Below, piece after piece: positions 18,204 to 29,968 of a stretch of DNA of 64,000 nucleotides; the stretch's first letter is position 1, and each line of letters begins with the position of its first letter. The notes under the pieces are model-generated. The model saw only the letters and a program-made list of their open reading frames with translations. It was not told where the DNA came from and did no database searches. Origin of the DNA: Porphyrobacter sp. ULC335 (GTDB taxonomy: Bacteria > Pseudomonadota > Alphaproteobacteria > Sphingomonadales > Sphingomonadaceae). Made by a program: the position numbers and the translations under genes. The stretch is from positions 2,232,001-2,296,000 of the forward strand of contig NZ_CP078091.1 in the NCBI RefSeq assembly GCF_025917005.1. Reading direction: 5' to 3'.

Positions 18204-19426
18204 GAGCGGTAGTCCGCGTTGATTGCGATGTAGCCGTGCGTGAGATCGCAGGTCCACACGCTGGCGCGGCCGTCGCCGAGGCCAAGATCGACCGAGATGT
18301 CGATTTCCTCGCCCTTCAGATGCGCGGCGACGGGGGCCTCGTCATAGTCCTCGACGGGAAGACCGTTGCGGGCGGCCCAAACCCCGCCAAAAGCAATCGA
18401 AAGCCGGTCGCGGTCTGCCGGTTCGCCGGCCTTGCCCACGGCCATGACAACACGGCCCCAATTGGCATCCTCGCCTGCAATCGCCGTCTTCACTAAGGGC
18501 GAATTGGCGATAGCAAGGCCTACGCGGCGGGCACTGTCATCGCTCGACGCGCTGCTCACGCGGATGGTGATGAATTTCTGGGCACCCTCGCCATCGCGCA
18601 CAACGAGCTGCGCAAGATTGCGGCACACATCGGCAAGCGCCGCCGCGAAAGCATCAGCGCCGGGGCTATCCCAGCCCTCGATTTGCGCATTTCCGGCCTT
18701 GCCAGTCGCAAACGCCATCACCGTGTCGCTCGTGGAGGTGTCCCCATCAACGGTGATGCACGAAAAAGTGGCAGCATTCGCGCGTTCGAGCGCTTCCTGA
18801 AGGAAGCCGGGGGCAACATCGGCGTCGGTGAAGATATAGCCGAGCATTGTCGCCATGTCGGGCGCGATCATGCCGCTGCCCTTGATGATTCCGGCCAGCT
18901 CGACCCGCGTTGCGCCGATCATGGCCGATGCGCCTGCGCCCTTGGCGAAGGTATCGGTGGTGCCGATCGCGTTCGTGGCATCTTCCCACCCGCAGGGCTC
19001 GGCGTCGAGGGCGGCTGCAATTCCGGCGCGGGCCTTGTCGATGGAGAGCGGCACACCGATCACTCCGGTCGATGAGACGAACACCTCGTCCACCCCGCAG
19101 TCCAGCGCCGCGCCGACCTGAGCGCGGATCGCATCGACCGCCTCGCGGCCGCGCCATCCGGTGAAGGCGTTGGAATTGCCCGCATTGACGATCAGCGCCC
19201 GCGCGCGGCCCTGCTTTACCGCCTCGCGCCCAAGTTCAACTTCCGAGGAGGCGCAGGCGCTCTTGGTGAAAACGCCCGCCACGCTGGTGCCGGGCTCAAG
19301 TTCAGCGAAGGTCAGGTCGCAGCGGTCCCACGCCTTGTACTGCGCTCGCGCGACACGCAGGGTTACCCCCGCAATCGGCGGCATGTCTGGGAACGGGCGG
19401 GCGAGGGGCGAACGGTCGATCTGCAT
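18200..19426 (-). CDS. argJ: Bifunctional glutamate N-acetyltransferase / amino-acid acetyltransferase ArgJ
   Basis: 408 residues. ArgJ recycles the acetyl group from N-acetylornithine to glutamate in arginine synthesis, and bifunctional forms also use acetyl-CoA. Family marks are GVFTKSACAS, IVNAGNSNAFTG, VSSTGVIGVPL, TTDTFAKGA and the self-cleavage site MIAPDMATML, where Thr193 becomes the N-terminal nucleophile of the beta chain. The C-terminus is [15 protein letters not shown]. It is the first gene of a two-gene minus-strand unit with the phosphatase. Confidence 0.97.
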   Translation of the reverse strand: MQIDRSPLARPFPDMPPIAGVTLRVARAQYKAWDRCDLTFAELEPGTSVAGVFTKSACASSEVELGREAVKQGRARALIVNAGNSNAFTGWRGREAVDAIRAQVGAALDCGVDEVFVSSTGVIGVPLSIDKARAGIAAALDAEPCGWEDATNAIGTTDTFAKGAGASAMIGATRVELAGIIKGSGMIAPDMATMLGYIFTDADVAPGFLQEALERANAATFSCITVDGDTSTSDTVMAFATGKAGNAQIEGWDSPGADAFAAALADVCRNLAQLVVRDGEGAQKFITIRVSSASSDDSARRVGLAIANSPLVKTAIAGEDANWGRVVMAVGKAGEPADRDRLSIAFGGVWAARNGLPVEDYDEAPVAAHLKGEEIDISVDLGLGDGRASVWTCDLTHGYIAINADYRS

Positions 19427-19514
19427 GGCAAAGCCCTCTAGGCACGCAGGGCGGCGCAGTAAATCGGCAAAGCTGGTGGACGAATGCCGCGCGATTGCCT
19501 ATTTAGCGTGCACG

Positions 19515-19790
19515 ATGACCCGGCGTTTCCTTGCCTTTCTGGCCCTGCTTACAGGCCTTGTCGCTTTTGGCGGCCCGGCGCAGGCGTCTTTGGCAGAGGC
19601 GTTGGCCTGCAATGCCAGCATTGCTGCGGCCGCCGGGGATGAGACTTCGGGCAGCGAGAGCATCGCTGCGCAAGCTGCGCCGACGAGCCTCAGGGAAACG
19701 CGTCAGCTCGAAACGTCCGAACCGCGCCCGGCACCTCCGGCCTCGCTGCGTCTGCCGGTGCTGATGGGGATCGAACGCGCCTTCGAATAG
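19515..19790 (+). CDS. Small exported hypothetical protein
   Basis: 91 residues from an ATG at 19515. A Sec signal peptide is clear (TRRFLAFLALLTGLVAFGGPAQA). The mature part is rich in Ala, Ser and Glu with a Pro-rich stretch (EPRPAPPA) and ends GIERAFE. It looks disordered. No family recognised and no neighbour suggests a role; it lies between argJ (divergent) and secA. Confidence 0.5.
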   Translation: MTRRFLAFLALLTGLVAFGGPAQASLAEALACNASIAAAAGDETSGSESIAAQAAPTSLRETRQLETSEPRPAPPASLRLPVLMGIERAFE

Positions 19791-19910
19791 GCGCCGTTCA
19801 AGTTCTCACCGTGCATTCCAGCGCGCCGAGCCCCTTAGGCTGCGCGCCACCCCCATAATCCGCTTCACGCCCGCTCACCGGGTTGCTGTGCGCATCAAAG
19901 GTTTGATTCC

Positions 19911-22679
<2,769 letters not shown>

Positions 22680-22687
22680 GTTGAGGC

Positions 22688-23443
22688 ATGATCGGGGCGG
22701 TTCCTGCGCTGCTGGCGCTCGCCTTTTTGGTGACGGCGCTGCTCTATGCCAGTGTTGGTTTCGGGGGCGGGTCGACCTATTCGGCGCTTCTGGCGCTGTC
22801 CGGGCTCGATTACCGGCTGCTGCCGCTGGTGGCGCTGGCGTGCAATATCGTTGTCGTGAGCGGATCGAGCATCCGCTTCGCCCGCGCAGGGCTTACGCCG
22901 TGGATGAAGGCGTTTGTGATCGTGGCGCTGGGCGCGCCTGCGAGCTTTGTGGGCGGTCTGACCCCGATCAAGGAAGCGACCTTTCTGTCGCTTCTCGGGG
23001 GCAGCCTCGTGCTGACCGCGCTGACCATGCTGATCCCGGTGCGCGAGAACGAGGATGGCGGGCCTACGGGTTTTGCCCGATGGATGCCGCTCGCCGCCGC
23101 ACCGCTTGGCTACTTTGCCGGGCTGGTGGGGATCGGCGGAGGCATATTCCTTGCGCCGCTGCTGCACCTTGCCCGCTGGCATGAGGCGCGAGCGATTGCC
23201 GCAACAGCGAGCCTGTTCATTCTGGTCAATTCGCTGTTCGGCCTCGCCGGGCAGTTGGTCAAAAACGGCCCCGGCCTGTTCGGCCAAGCGCTGGGCGCAG
23301 CGTTGCCGCTAATGGTGGCGGTGGTGATCGGCGGCCAGATCGGCAGCCTGTTGGCGGCGAAGTTGTTGCCCCCGAAGTGGATAAGGTGGCTGACCGCGCT
23401 GCTGGTGCTGGTGGTTGGGGTCCGGCTGCTGGTGGGGGTCTAG
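22688..23443 (+). CDS. TauE/SafE-family membrane permease
   Basis: 251 residues with about seven to eight hydrophobic helices and the family pattern FVTALLYASVGFGGGSTYSALLALSG at the N-terminus, repeated in the second half as GYFAGLVGIGGGIFLAPLL. TauE/SafE proteins export sulfite, sulfoacetate or related organic anions, but the substrate is not determined here. It starts eight bases after the secA stop, so it may be cotranscribed with it. Confidence 0.9.
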   Translation: MIGAVPALLALAFLVTALLYASVGFGGGSTYSALLALSGLDYRLLPLVALACNIVVVSGSSIRFARAGLTPWMKAFVIVALGAPASFVGGLTPIKEATFLSLLGGSLVLTALTMLIPVRENEDGGPTGFARWMPLAAAPLGYFAGLVGIGGGIFLAPLLHLARWHEARAIAATASLFILVNSLFGLAGQLVKNGPGLFGQALGAALPLMVAVVIGGQIGSLLAAKLLPPKWIRWLTALLVLVVGVRLLVGV

Positions 23444-24140
23444 AACTGATCATGTCCAGGGACTGTGCACGGCGTGATGGCGTGTTAAAGCGCAGACAAG
23501 GCCCGAAAAAGGGTGGCGCGGCCTGACATTCGAACGACAGCTCCAGGGACCATCGCGCTAGCATCCGCGTCCTCGGCATGGCCGCAGGCGTCGGGGAATA
23601 CAGCACAGGATGCCCGCTACCAAGGCGTTCGCAATGGCGGCTATCCGCTTGTTTGCGCCAAAAACTGCCCTTCAGCATTCGACCCCATAGCGGTCATGGG
23701 CCCCTCTCATGCTCGCGCCACGGGTGCCATATGAGTGGCTCGGCCTTGCGCTCCGATTGTACGCGATCTCAAGCAGCCATTTGGTCGGGGTCAGCCTCAT
23801 GCGGCAGCGCCAGTCAGAAATGGGTGAAATGTACTGCGATTCGCCGAGATCAAGCGAAACGAATTTGCAAGCACCTCGGGCGCTCTCGTCATGTTACCGG
23901 GAAGAGAAAATATAATATAATTGGCTCAAGCAATTGTAATAAATACTATATGTCAATAAAGCGATAAATATAATTCAAATTACTGACAATCACGACAAAT
24001 ATAACTCGCTTCATGTAACCGATGTGAAATAGAGATTCATGATTTAGAATTAAAATATTCGTGAATCTGAAACATGCATTTCCCAGCAGATTCATATATT
24101 CACAATATACCCTGCGCTCACAAACCAGGGGGTATTGAAG
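23444..24140. other. Long intergenic stretch turning AT-rich before the receptor gene
   Basis: About 700 bases without a convincing gene. The first 430 are of normal GC and hold only non-coding-like open frames. From about 23880 the sequence turns strongly AT-rich (runs such as aatataatataattgg). The sharp base change looks like a boundary of acquired DNA or a highly regulated promoter zone. No integrase, IS or tRNA remnant is visible in it. Confidence 0.6.
24033..24095. promoter_or_regulatory. Repeated AGATTCAT elements upstream of the TonB-dependent receptor
   Basis: AGATTCATGA (24033-24042) is inverted with one mismatch as TCGTGAATCT (24059-24068), and AGATTCAT appears a third time directly at 24088-24095. 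All lie 45-110 bp before the receptor start. They could be operator sites; the regulator is unknown. They do not match the Fur or PhoB consensus by eye. Confidence 0.4.
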
Positions 24141-26780
24141 ATGCGATCAATTTTTTTGATGAAGGCCGCGCTTTTGTGTTCTGCAATTCCATTTGCGGCA
24201 CAAGCAGAGAGTAACCAGCCAACGTCACAGGAAACTCAGGGGGCGTCACAATCTGAAGATGATGAAAATACTATCGTCGTAGAAGGCCAAAAAATTGCAG
24301 TTTCCGAGACCGAACTAGCCGCTGCCTTTGTTGATTTCGGCACGCAGGTACAAATAATCAGCGACGATGAGATCGATACCGGCGGCTTTACCAACTTCGG
24401 AGAGCTTGCGGCTGGCCTGATCCGCGGTGCCAACATTGGATATTCACCCGATGAAGGTGAATTCACCATCCGTATCGACGGCGGCACAGACCGTGACACG
24501 CTCCTTCTAGTTGATGGCGTGCCGTATTTCGATCGATCCTCGCCACTTGAGGACATCTGGCCCGCTACCGCAATCGATCCGCGCATGATCCGCTCGATCG
24601 AGATTTTCCGCGGGGGAAACAGCCTCTACTTCGGATCGAACGGCGGTCTGGGTGTGGTCTCGGTCTATTCCAAGCAGCCGGAAGGCAAGTTCTCGGGCGA
24701 GATCGGCGTTTACGGGGGATCGTTCAAAACGCGCGAAATCTATGGCAACGTTTCCTTCCCGCTACCGCTCGCTGGGTTGCCGGGAGAGCATTCGATCATG
24801 GTCTTCGGTCGTTCCTACGAGACGGATTCGAACATCCTGTTCAACCGTGATGCCTTTGCCGACACGTTGCTGGATCTCGGCGGTTTTCGTGAATATCCCT
24901 ACAGCTACAATAATCTGGGTGCGAAATACTTCTGGGAGATCGATCAAGACACGCAGTTCCGCGCTGGCTTCCAGTTCGCCACGGTGGATTTCGAGGACAC
25001 CTTCCCCGACAGTCAGCCCTATGCACCCAACAAGACCGAATTCCCGATCTTCAACGCAAGCTTCGAGAAGCGCTTCAATGAAAACACCAGCCTGATCGTC
25101 GAGGGCTATTATCAGGCCCCTAAGCTGCGAAATACCGAGCTTGATCCGCTGGTCTGCTCGATCCCGCGGGTCGGTGATTTGCCCGCCGCGATCCGTCCGC
25201 GGGCGCCTGCCGGGGGCTTCACCACGGCAACGCAGTACGAAGCTTTCGCCGCCGCCAACGGTCTGCCCGCTGGCTGCGTCACCAATCCGCAGTTCAACTT
25301 CGGCCGCGCCAACGTGCAGGCGCGCGAAGGTATCTACGTCAATCCGGCGAACGGCCGTCCCTACGGCACGCTCGACAACCCCTTCCCGATCGGCAACCCG
25401 CTGGGCTTCGTCATCCAGTCGGTCGCCAACTTCGGTACCGGGGTGCCGGTCAAGGGGATCGGGGACGTCGACCAATTCACGTCCAGCTATGTTGATTACG
25501 GTGTCAACGGGCGTCTCACGCACCGTTGGGCCGATTGGCTCGAGACCGTGGTCGGCGTCCAGAACACCAGCTATCGGGACAACTCCGACGCCGTTTACGG
25601 CGTGCAGGACCTGACGCTGCGGTCGACCGGTGTTTACGGCGATGTGCGCCTCAAATTGCCGATCCTCGAAGGGTTCAACGCCTCAATTGCGGGACGCCAC
25701 GACTTCAACACCAGTTTCTCGGATGAGAGCGTCTGGAAAGTGGGCCTGCGTCAGGAGCTGCCCGCCGGCTTCTACCTGCGCGCCAACGGCGGCACGTCCT
25801 ATTCGCTGCCCAAGATCGACGAGCTCGGCGTGTACGGTGCCAACGCCAACCTCAACCCCGATCTCCAGCCGCAAAGCGTCGAGACCTATAGCCTCGGTGC
25901 CGGGATCAACGGCGAAATCGGCGGGGGCACCTTTAACATCGAACTCGGCTACTTTGATACTGAGATCAAGAACCTCTTCGCCGACCGGTCGATCGACAGC
26001 GTGTGCCTCGAATATGCGCGCGAAGTGCTGCCCGGCAGCCCGCTCACGCGCGATGTAATCACCGCCAACCGGGCGCTGATCATTCCGCCGGACGCCTTCT
26101 GCGCCTCCGCGAGCGCCGCCAATCTGGCTGGCCGAGAAACCGTCGCGGTCAACCAGCTCGCGCTGCAGGATATCCAAGGCTGGACAGTCGACCTTTCACT
26201 CGACCTCGATCTTGTGCAGTTCGACCTGACTTTCACCAAGACGGAATCGCTCGAACCCAACCCGGTCTTCGGCCTGCGTGCTAGGCGTGATGGAACCACC
26301 GTCGACCTGCCCTTCGTGACGCCCGGCCCGGCTGGCAGCGAGCCGCTGCGTCAAGCCGGTGAACGGCCCGAATGGGCGCTGTCAGGCCTCTTTACCCTCA
26401 CGCCGAGCGATCGCTGGGTGTTCGCGCTCAACCCGCGGTATCAGGGTCCGGAATTTGCCTATGCCCCCAACGCCCTCGCGCGGCTGGTCGATGCCAACGG
26501 GAACCGGGTGGTCGAGGACATCAACTTCGGGAACTACTTCGTGCTCAACGGCTCGATCCAGTACTACCTCGGTGAAGAGCGCGAACACCGCCTGATGATC
26601 CGCCTCGTGAACATTCTTGACGAAGAATATTTCGAGCGGGCCTCGGGTGGCTCCACGCTCCAGGTCTCGCGTGCGGCAGTCCGCGGCGAGATCGGGCCGC
26701 AGAACAGCAGCTTCTACCGTCAGTACGGCTGGAACGGGAAGCCGCGGTCGGTCTGGCTGCAGTACGAATACAACTTCTGA
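24141..26780 (+). CDS. TonB-dependent outer-membrane receptor
   Basis: 879 residues from the ATG at 24141 with agggggt at 24128-24133; a TTG two codons upstream is less likely. Signal peptide RSIFLMKAALLCSAIPFAAQA, a plug domain (VQIISDDEIDTGGFTNFGELA, TLLLVDGVPYFD, IRSIEIFRGGNSLYFGSNGGLGVVSVYSK), then a long beta-barrel ending in the aromatic WLQYEYNF typical of outer-membrane insertion. The ligand cannot be read. The following gene is a PhoD phosphatase, so uptake of an organophosphate or of a metal needed by PhoD is a guess. The N-terminal part is less GC-rich than its surroundings. Confidence 0.93.
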   Translation: MRSIFLMKAALLCSAIPFAAQAESNQPTSQETQGASQSEDDENTIVVEGQKIAVSETELAAAFVDFGTQVQIISDDEIDTGGFTNFGELAAGLIRGANIGYSPDEGEFTIRIDGGTDRDTLLLVDGVPYFDRSSPLEDIWPATAIDPRMIRSIEIFRGGNSLYFGSNGGLGVVSVYSKQPEGKFSGEIGVYGGSFKTREIYGNVSFPLPLAGLPGEHSIMVFGRSYETDSNILFNRDAFADTLLDLGGFREYPYSYNNLGAKYFWEIDQDTQFRAGFQFATVDFEDTFPDSQPYAPNKTEFPIFNASFEKRFNENTSLIVEGYYQAPKLRNTELDPLVCSIPRVGDLPAAIRPRAPAGGFTTATQYEAFAAANGLPAGCVTNPQFNFGRANVQAREGIYVNPANGRPYGTLDNPFPIGNPLGFVIQSVANFGTGVPVKGIGDVDQFTSSYVDYGVNGRLTHRWADWLETVVGVQNTSYRDNSDAVYGVQDLTLRSTGVYGDVRLKLPILEGFNASIAGRHDFNTSFSDESVWKVGLRQELPAGFYLRANGGTSYSLPKIDELGVYGANANLNPDLQPQSVETYSLGAGINGEIGGGTFNIELGYFDTEIKNLFADRSIDSVCLEYAREVLPGSPLTRDVITANRALIIPPDAFCASASAANLAGRETVAVNQLALQDIQGWTVDLSLDLDLVQFDLTFTKTESLEPNPVFGLRARRDGTTVDLPFVTPGPAGSEPLRQAGERPEWALSGLFTLTPSDRWVFALNPRYQGPEFAYAPNALARLVDANGNRVVEDINFGNYFVLNGSIQYYLGEEREHRLMIRLVNILDEEYFERASGGSTLQVSRAAVRGEIGPQNSSFYRQYGWNGKPRSVWLQYEYNF

Positions 26781-26788
26781 TCCAGCCC

Positions 26789-26818
26789 GCGGGCGGCTGC
26801 CCTTCGGGGGCCGCCCGC
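26789..26818 (+). other. Strong stem-loop between receptor and phoD genes
   Basis: GCGGGCGGC (26789-26797) pairs perfectly with GCCGCCCGC (26810-26818), with an inner CCC-TTC-GGG extension. No T-run follows, so it is more likely an mRNA processing or stabilising hairpin, or a partial terminator, than a full stop. Confidence 0.6.
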
Positions 26819-26883
26819 CTACGCTTTCGCGAACGCGTCCGCCGCTGGCCGGCCACGCGCCAAGCGCACCGAGGAGAGCCGAG

Positions 26884-28443
26884 ATGTTCAATCGCCGTCA
26901 TTTTCTGGGTTCCGGCATCGTTGCCGCTGGTAGCGTGCTGCTGCTGCCCGCAGCCGTGCGTGCTGCCATCAAAAGCAACCCCTTCACGCTAGGCATCGCA
27001 TCGGGAAGCCCGCGCGATACCAGCGTGATGCTGTGGACGCGCCTCGCACCCGATCCGCTGCGCGGCGGCGGGATGCCGCTCGGCGACGTGCCGGTGCGCC
27101 TCCGGATATGGGCCGATGATGCCGCCAAGCGGCTGGTGCGCGAGATGGACGTGGTGGCAGTGGCGGAGGATGCGCATTCCATCCACGAGCGGGTCGAGGG
27201 TCTCGAGCCGGGGCGCGAGTATTGGTACCGCTTCAGCGTCGGCGATTACGAGAGCGCGCTCGGCCGGACCCGCACGACAAGCCGCGCCTCGTCCACCGCA
27301 CGGCTGGCGGTAGCGAGCTGCCAGTCTTGGCAGAGTGGGCACTACGCCGCCTATGCCGACATGGCCGCTTGGGCTCCTGACTGCGTCGTGCACGTCGGCG
27401 ACTACATCTACGAAGGCGGGACGAGCGACCTCGGCAAGCGCACGGCGAAAATGTTCGGCGAGGATCTGACCTTCAATACCGTGCGCCAGCACAACGGGCC
27501 GGAAATCGTCACCTTGTGGGACTATCGCAACCGCTACGCGCTCTACAAGACCGATCCCTCGCTTCAGGCCGCGCACGCGGCGAGTCCGTGGATCGTGGCC
27601 ATGGACGACCACGAGATCGACAACAACTGGGCCTCGGACACTCCGCAGGATCCTTGGGCGCAGACGCCGCTGGAGTGGCAGGTGCGGCGGATCGCGGCCT
27701 TCAAGGCCTATTACGAACACATGCCGATCGACCGCCCGCCGGTGATCGATATGCTGGGCACGGCCCTGCAGGCGCGCCTGCAGATGTACGGCCTCTACCG
27801 CTTCGGACCGGCGCAGGTCCATTTGCTTGATACCCGCCAGTTCCGCGCCGATCAGGTCTGTGGCGAGGGCTTCCCCGGCCAGACACCCTGTCCCGAAGCC
27901 GCACGGCCCGACCGCACGATGCTGGGCGCAGGCCAGGAGAAATGGCTGGCCGACGCGCTGCGGCGATCGGACGCCAAGTTCAACGTGCTGGCCTCGCAGG
28001 TCTGGCTTACCCCCTATCGCTACAATCAGGCGCCCGAACCAGCCGCAGTAAACTTCGATGCGTGGGACGGCTATGCCCCGGCACGCCAGCGGCTGTTCGA
28101 AACGCTCGCTGATGGTGTGTCAAACCCGGTCTCGATCACAGGCGACTGGCACTGCGCCGCCGCATCGCGCCTTCATCTCGACCCGTTCGATGTCCGCTCG
28201 AAAAGAGTCGGCGTCGAGTTTTCGGGCACTTCGATTTCGTCCGATTGTCCCTGGTCGCCAGCGATGGAACGTGCCCGCGCGGACAATCCGCACGTCGCCC
28301 ACCATAATGGCCGCCAGCGGGGCTACTGCCGGTTTGATGTGGATACGCGTCACTGGGCAACGACCTATCGGGTTGTTGCAGACCCGCTCAATCCGAACTC
28401 CGCCGTCGGGACCGATGTAGAGATAAGGGTCGCTGACCTTTGA
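26884..28443 (+). CDS. phoD: PhoD-family alkaline phosphatase/phosphodiesterase, Tat-exported
   Basis: 519 residues from the ATG at 26884 (gaggagagccgag just upstream); a longer frame upstream lies in the receptor gene. Twin-arginine signal NRRHFLGSGIVAAGSVLLLPAAVRA. PhoD N-terminal Ig-like part (FTLGIASGSPRDTSVMLWTRL) and the metallophosphatase core VVHVGDYIYEGG, MDDHEIDNNWASD, WLTPYRYNQ and ITGDWHCAA. PhoD enzymes use Ca and Fe to release phosphate from mono- and diesters in the periplasm. It follows the TonB-dependent receptor by about 100 bp and is likely cotranscribed with it. Confidence 0.94.
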   Translation: MFNRRHFLGSGIVAAGSVLLLPAAVRAAIKSNPFTLGIASGSPRDTSVMLWTRLAPDPLRGGGMPLGDVPVRLRIWADDAAKRLVREMDVVAVAEDAHSIHERVEGLEPGREYWYRFSVGDYESALGRTRTTSRASSTARLAVASCQSWQSGHYAAYADMAAWAPDCVVHVGDYIYEGGTSDLGKRTAKMFGEDLTFNTVRQHNGPEIVTLWDYRNRYALYKTDPSLQAAHAASPWIVAMDDHEIDNNWASDTPQDPWAQTPLEWQVRRIAAFKAYYEHMPIDRPPVIDMLGTALQARLQMYGLYRFGPAQVHLLDTRQFRADQVCGEGFPGQTPCPEAARPDRTMLGAGQEKWLADALRRSDAKFNVLASQVWLTPYRYNQAPEPAAVNFDAWDGYAPARQRLFETLADGVSNPVSITGDWHCAAASRLHLDPFDVRSKRVGVEFSGTSISSDCPWSPAMERARADNPHVAHHNGRQRGYCRFDVDTRHWATTYRVVADPLNPNSAVGTDVEIRVADL

Positions 28444-28801
28444 TCTGTTGAGCTTGAGCGAGTGAGGACTGCTACGGCGCGGAAATGCGGACACAGTTTT
28501 GGGGCAAGCATTGCCGTGGCGAGCATGCGCCGCTTCGGACCAAAGGGTCTAATTGCTGAGCGTGCTCCGGCAAGATTCACGGCTGACCGCGTCATTCTGG
28601 TGACGTCCGCTACCCGACCCAGTTCCAGCCATTGTGATCCAATCGCGCTTCTCCCAAAAGCTGCCTTTCGCGCACCAGTGCAAACCCGCGCTGCGACCTT
28701 ACAATCGCAATGCGTCTTAACGTGTTGTGGGGAAAGGTGTGGGGAAGCCTTAGGCCAGCTAGGCCTAAAATCTTGAAAATAAATATTATTTTAGAAGTAA
28801 A
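28444..28801. other. Intergenic stretch after phoD
   Basis: About 360 bases before tRNA-Asn. Only short shadow-like frames are present. The sequence has an eroded look and no clear terminator for phoD or other element that I can identify. Confidence 0.6.
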
Positions 28802-28876
28802 TGGCTCCCCGAGTAGGATTCGAACCTACGGCCAAGTGATTAACAGTCACCTACTCTACCGCTGAGCTATCGGGGA
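28802..28876 (-). tRNA. tRNA-Asn (anticodon GTT)
   Basis: 75 bases including encoded CCA. The acceptor stem TCCCCGA pairs with TCGGGGA, the D-arm is AGCTCAGCGGTAGAG, the anticodon loop CTGTTAA gives GTT, and the T-arm GTAGGTTCGAATCCTAC is standard. Confidence 0.97.
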
Positions 28877-29020
28877 GCAACTCTTCCAAGCGGTACTAAG
28901 GAAGAGCGGAAGCGCGCCTATATGGGCCGGTGCGGGTGATTGCAAGAGGGTTTTGAGCAACCACCGCAGGTAGCGTCATTCGGTCGCGGAGCGGCCGCGC
29001 CCCAGATGGCGTTCGGAAAA

Positions 29021-29815
29021 TCAAGACGTAATGAACTGCTCCGCCACGATGCGTTCTTCAAGGCTTTGGCCCGGATCGAACAGCAGGGTCAGGTCATTGT
29101 CGTGCGCGATCTGGAGGCGGACTTCGGCAATGTCGCGCAGCTCCTTCTGATCGGCCACGGCGGCGACCGGTCGCTTGGCCGGGTCGAGCACGCGCAGCAC
29201 GATCTTCATCCGGTCCGGCAGGATCGCGCCCTTCCATCTGCGCGGGCGGAAGGGGCTGATCGGGGTCAGCGCCAGCATCTTGCTGTCGAGCGGCAGGATC
29301 GGGCCGTTGGCCGATAGATTGTAGGCGGTCGACCCGGCGGGGGTCGCTACCAGCACGCCGTCGCACACCAGCTCGCGGATGCGCACCCGGTCGCCCACGG
29401 TGACCTCGATCTTGGCGGTCTGGCGGGTTTCGCGCAGCAGCGAAATCTCGTTGATCGCGCTCATCACGTGGGTCTCGCCGTCCTGCGTTATCGCCTCGAC
29501 GCGCAGGGGAGAGATCGTCCAGCGACGCGCCTTGTTGACCCGTGCGGCAATCGCGGCGCGTTTGTCGTACCGGTTCATCAGGAAGCCGACCGTGCCGAGG
29601 TTCATCCCGTATGCCGGGATCACGCGCCCCGCATCGAGCATCGCGTGGAGCACCTGGAGCATGTAACCGTCGCCGCCCAGAACCACGACCGCATCGGCCT
29701 CGGCCAGCGGGACCCAGTCGCCCGTGTCGAGCAGCGCACTATATGCGTCCTGCGCGCGATCAGTTTCCGACGCGAGCAACGCCAGCCGCTGATAGGTCGT
29801 ACCAATGCTCGCCAT
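29021..29815 (-). CDS. nadK: NAD kinase
   Basis: 264 residues from the ATG at 29815, preceded on the minus strand by ggagggg; the nine extra upstream codons are not needed. GGDG motif at residues 47-50 (VVVLGGDGYML), GTVGFLMN, and the NAD-binding VATPAGSTAYNLSANGPI. It phosphorylates NAD to NADP in the cytoplasm using ATP or polyphosphate. Divergent from the EAL gene. Confidence 0.97.
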   Translation of the reverse strand: MASIGTTYQRLALLASETDRAQDAYSALLDTGDWVPLAEADAVVVLGGDGYMLQVLHAMLDAGRVIPAYGMNLGTVGFLMNRYDKRAAIAARVNKARRWTISPLRVEAITQDGETHVMSAINEISLLRETRQTAKIEVTVGDRVRIRELVCDGVLVATPAGSTAYNLSANGPILPLDSKMLALTPISPFRPRRWKGAILPDRMKIVLRVLDPAKRPVAAVADQKELRDIAEVRLQIAHDNDLTLLFDPGQSLEERIVAEQFITS

Positions 29816-29968
29816 TCTTCCCCCTCCGGCAGCAAAGTGCATCCGGACAGCTTATCCCCGGCCCAGTGCTAGGCGTGGGCCCTGATGTGCCAGATTCGGG
29901 CGGATTGCAATTGATGCGAGGCAGGGGCCTATTGAATGGTTAAGGAAGGGCGGGGCAAGAGGAGCGAG

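Noticed and set aside
23578..23967. 129-codon plus-strand open frame in the gap before the receptor
   Set aside because: Composition (many Ser, Arg, Cys, His) is not protein-like, no ribosome site, and it runs into the AT-rich leader; treated as chance.
24000..24130. Pho box (PhoB site) upstream of the receptor-phoD pair
   Set aside because: TGTC-like words occur with a 9-bp rather than 11-bp period, so no PhoB direct repeat is present.
28444..28876. tRNA-associated integration site (att) for a genomic island
   Set aside because: No integrase and no direct copy of the tRNA-Asn 3' end could be found on the other side of the accessory block.
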